DNA of 30,864 nucleotides, from positions 1 through 30,864 of the forward strand of contig DASYKE010000166.1 of NCBI GenBank assembly GCA_035995725.1. The letters run 5' to 3'. Source of the DNA: JAQGLW01 sp035995725. GTDB taxonomy: Bacteria > Pseudomonadota > Gammaproteobacteria > Burkholderiales > Burkholderiaceae_D. This document shows, in pieces, positions 29,795 through 30,864 of this stretch; positions within the stretch are counted from its first letter, which is position 1, and every line of letters begins with the position of its first letter. A program made the translations under genes and the position numbers. The notes beneath the pieces are model-generated. The model had not been told where the DNA came from. It saw only the letters and a program-made list of their open reading frames with translations, and did no database searches.

Positions 29795-30864
29795 ATGGCA
29801 ATGACGGCCGCAGAGGTCTTGAAGATGGCGAAAGAAAACGAAGTCAAATTCGTTGATTTTCGCTTTGCTGATACACGAGGCAAGGAACAGCACGTCACAG
29901 TGCCCGTTTCTCATTTTGACATGGACAAGTTCGAGTCCGGCCATGCATTTGACGGTTCGTCGATCGCCGGCTGGAAGGGTATCGAAGCATCCGACATGAT
30001 TTTGATGCCGGATCCGAATACCGCCAACATCGATCCGTTCATGGAAGAGACTACGCTGTTCATGCAATGCGATGTGATCGAGCCATCCGATGGCAAGGGC
30101 TACGACCGCGATCCGCGTTCCATCGCCAAGCGCGCCGAAGCCTACCTCAAATCCTCCGGCCTGGGCGATACCGCCTACTTCGGTCCGGAGCCGGAATTTT
30201 TCATTTTCGACAGCGTACGCTGGAAAATCGACATGTCGGGCTGCTTCGTCAAAATCGGTTCCGAAGAAGCGTCGTGGAGCAGCGGCGAGGAGCTCGAAGG
30301 CGGTAATACCGGCCATCGTCCTACCGTCAAGGGCGGCTATTTTCCGGTGCCGCCAGTCGACAGCTTTCAGGACATGCGCTCGGAAATGTGCCTGATTCTC
30401 GAATCCCTCGGCATCCCGGTCGAAGTGCACCACCACGAAGTTGCTGGCGCCGGCCAGAATGAAATCGGCACCAAGTTCTCGACGCTGGTACAGCGTGCGG
30501 ACTGGACCCAGAATCTGAAGTACGTGGTGCAGAACGTGGCTCACACCTACGGCAAGACGGCAACCTTCATGCCGAAACCGATCGTCGGCGACAATGGTTC
30601 CGGCATGCATGTGCACCAATCGGTATGGAAAGGCGGCAAAAACCTGTTTGCAGGCGACGGCTATGCCGGCCTGTCTGAATTCGCGCTGTATTACATCGGC
30701 GGCATCATCAAGCACGCCCGTGCATTGAACGCGATCACCAACCCTGGCACCAACTCGTACAAGCGCCTGGTGCCGGGCTATGAGGCACCGGTCAAGCTGG
30801 CCTACTCTTCGCGCAACCGCTCCGCATCGATCCGGATTCCGCATGTGCCGAATCCGAAAGGCCG
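29795..30864 (+). CDS. glnA: Type I glutamine synthetase, 5' part
   Basis: The first 356 residues of GSI, which is about 470 residues long in this group. The gene runs out of the window. It forms glutamine from glutamate, ammonia and ATP as a dodecamer. Visible motifs are FDGSSIAGWKGIEASDM (the D-G-S-S latch), GPEPEFFIFD (active-site Glu residues), VEVHHHEVAGAGQNEIGTKF (metal and glutamate site), FMPKPIVGDNGSGMHVHQS (ATP and metal His) and NPGTNSYKRLVPGYEAPVKL (the flap region). AGGAG lies just before ATG 29795. A sigma-54 promoter and an NtrC site upstream show control by nitrogen status. Confidence 0.97.
   Translation, partial: MAMTAAEVLKMAKENEVKFVDFRFADTRGKEQHVTVPVSHFDMDKFESGHAFDGSSIAGWKGIEASDMILMPDPNTANIDPFMEETTLFMQCDVIEPSDGKGYDRDPRSIAKRAEAYLKSSGLGDTAYFGPEPEFFIFDSVRWKIDMSGCFVKIGSEEASWSSGEELEGGNTGHRPTVKGGYFPVPPVDSFQDMRSEMCLILESLGIPVEVHHHEVAGAGQNEIGTKFSTLVQRADWTQNLKYVVQNVAHTYGKTATFMPKPIVGDNGSGMHVHQSVWKGGKNLFAGDGYAGLSEFALYYIGGIIKHARALNAITNPGTNSYKRLVPGYEAPVKLAYSSRNRSASIRIPHVPNPKG

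Overview
The window looks like a chromosomal segment of a betaproteobacterium, most likely from the Oxalobacteraceae (Herminiimonas/Collimonas-type relatives). This rests on protein style, gene content (minCDE, prfC, glnA, paired PimC/PimD-like acyl-CoA dehydrogenases) and the many short stress-type genes. The genus is not determined. Core housekeeping genes alternate with accessory stretches of very short genes, gene remnants and long non-coding gaps.

Left part (1-6275): a stress-island-like cluster. It holds the end of a CBS-domain protein, a BON/SRPBCC membrane protein, an Hsp20 chaperone behind a heat-shock-type promoter and a two-hairpin leader, small proteins of unknown function, an NTF2-like (SnoaL-type) protein, a small lipoprotein and a DUF883-type membrane-anchored protein. 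Two decayed genes lie between them: an NADPH-dependent FMN reductase with several frameshifts (2451-2924) and a DUF2905-type membrane protein (4054-4252). Several strong hairpins sit in the gaps.

Centre (6844-16924): a four-gene ABC importer operon of the nitrate/sulfonate/taurine class, with one binding protein, one ATPase and two different permeases, converges on the minCDE division-site operon. A strong intrinsic terminator on the minus strand follows. Next come a two-gene acyl-CoA dehydrogenase operon and a response regulator with a degenerate GGDEF domain and a near-complete EAL domain, suggesting a c-di-GMP phosphodiesterase.

Second accessory stretch (16925-24197): a short ribosome-hibernation (HPF/RaiA-type) protein behind an unknown gene, two small unknown proteins, a previously uncalled 34-residue single-pass membrane peptide (19941-20045), and a small HTH regulator preceded by a possible overlapping leader ORF. 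A 1.1 kb gene-free zone follows, with a series of hairpins ending in a perfect terminator and then 27-bp tandem repeats. After it come a GAF-PAS-GGDEF diguanylate cyclase with an intact inhibitory site and two small unknown proteins.

Right part (24598-30864): prfC (peptide release factor 3), a hemerythrin-like protein that appears to have lost its metal ligands, a membrane-anchored TAXI-type solute-binding protein, a rhodanese, and the first 356 codons of glnA. A sigma-54 promoter and an NtrC site upstream show nitrogen control of glnA. The two c-di-GMP proteins could set opposite sides of one signal. The Hsp20, HPF, DUF883, BON and hemerythrin-like genes together suggest adaptation to envelope, heat or stationary-phase stress.
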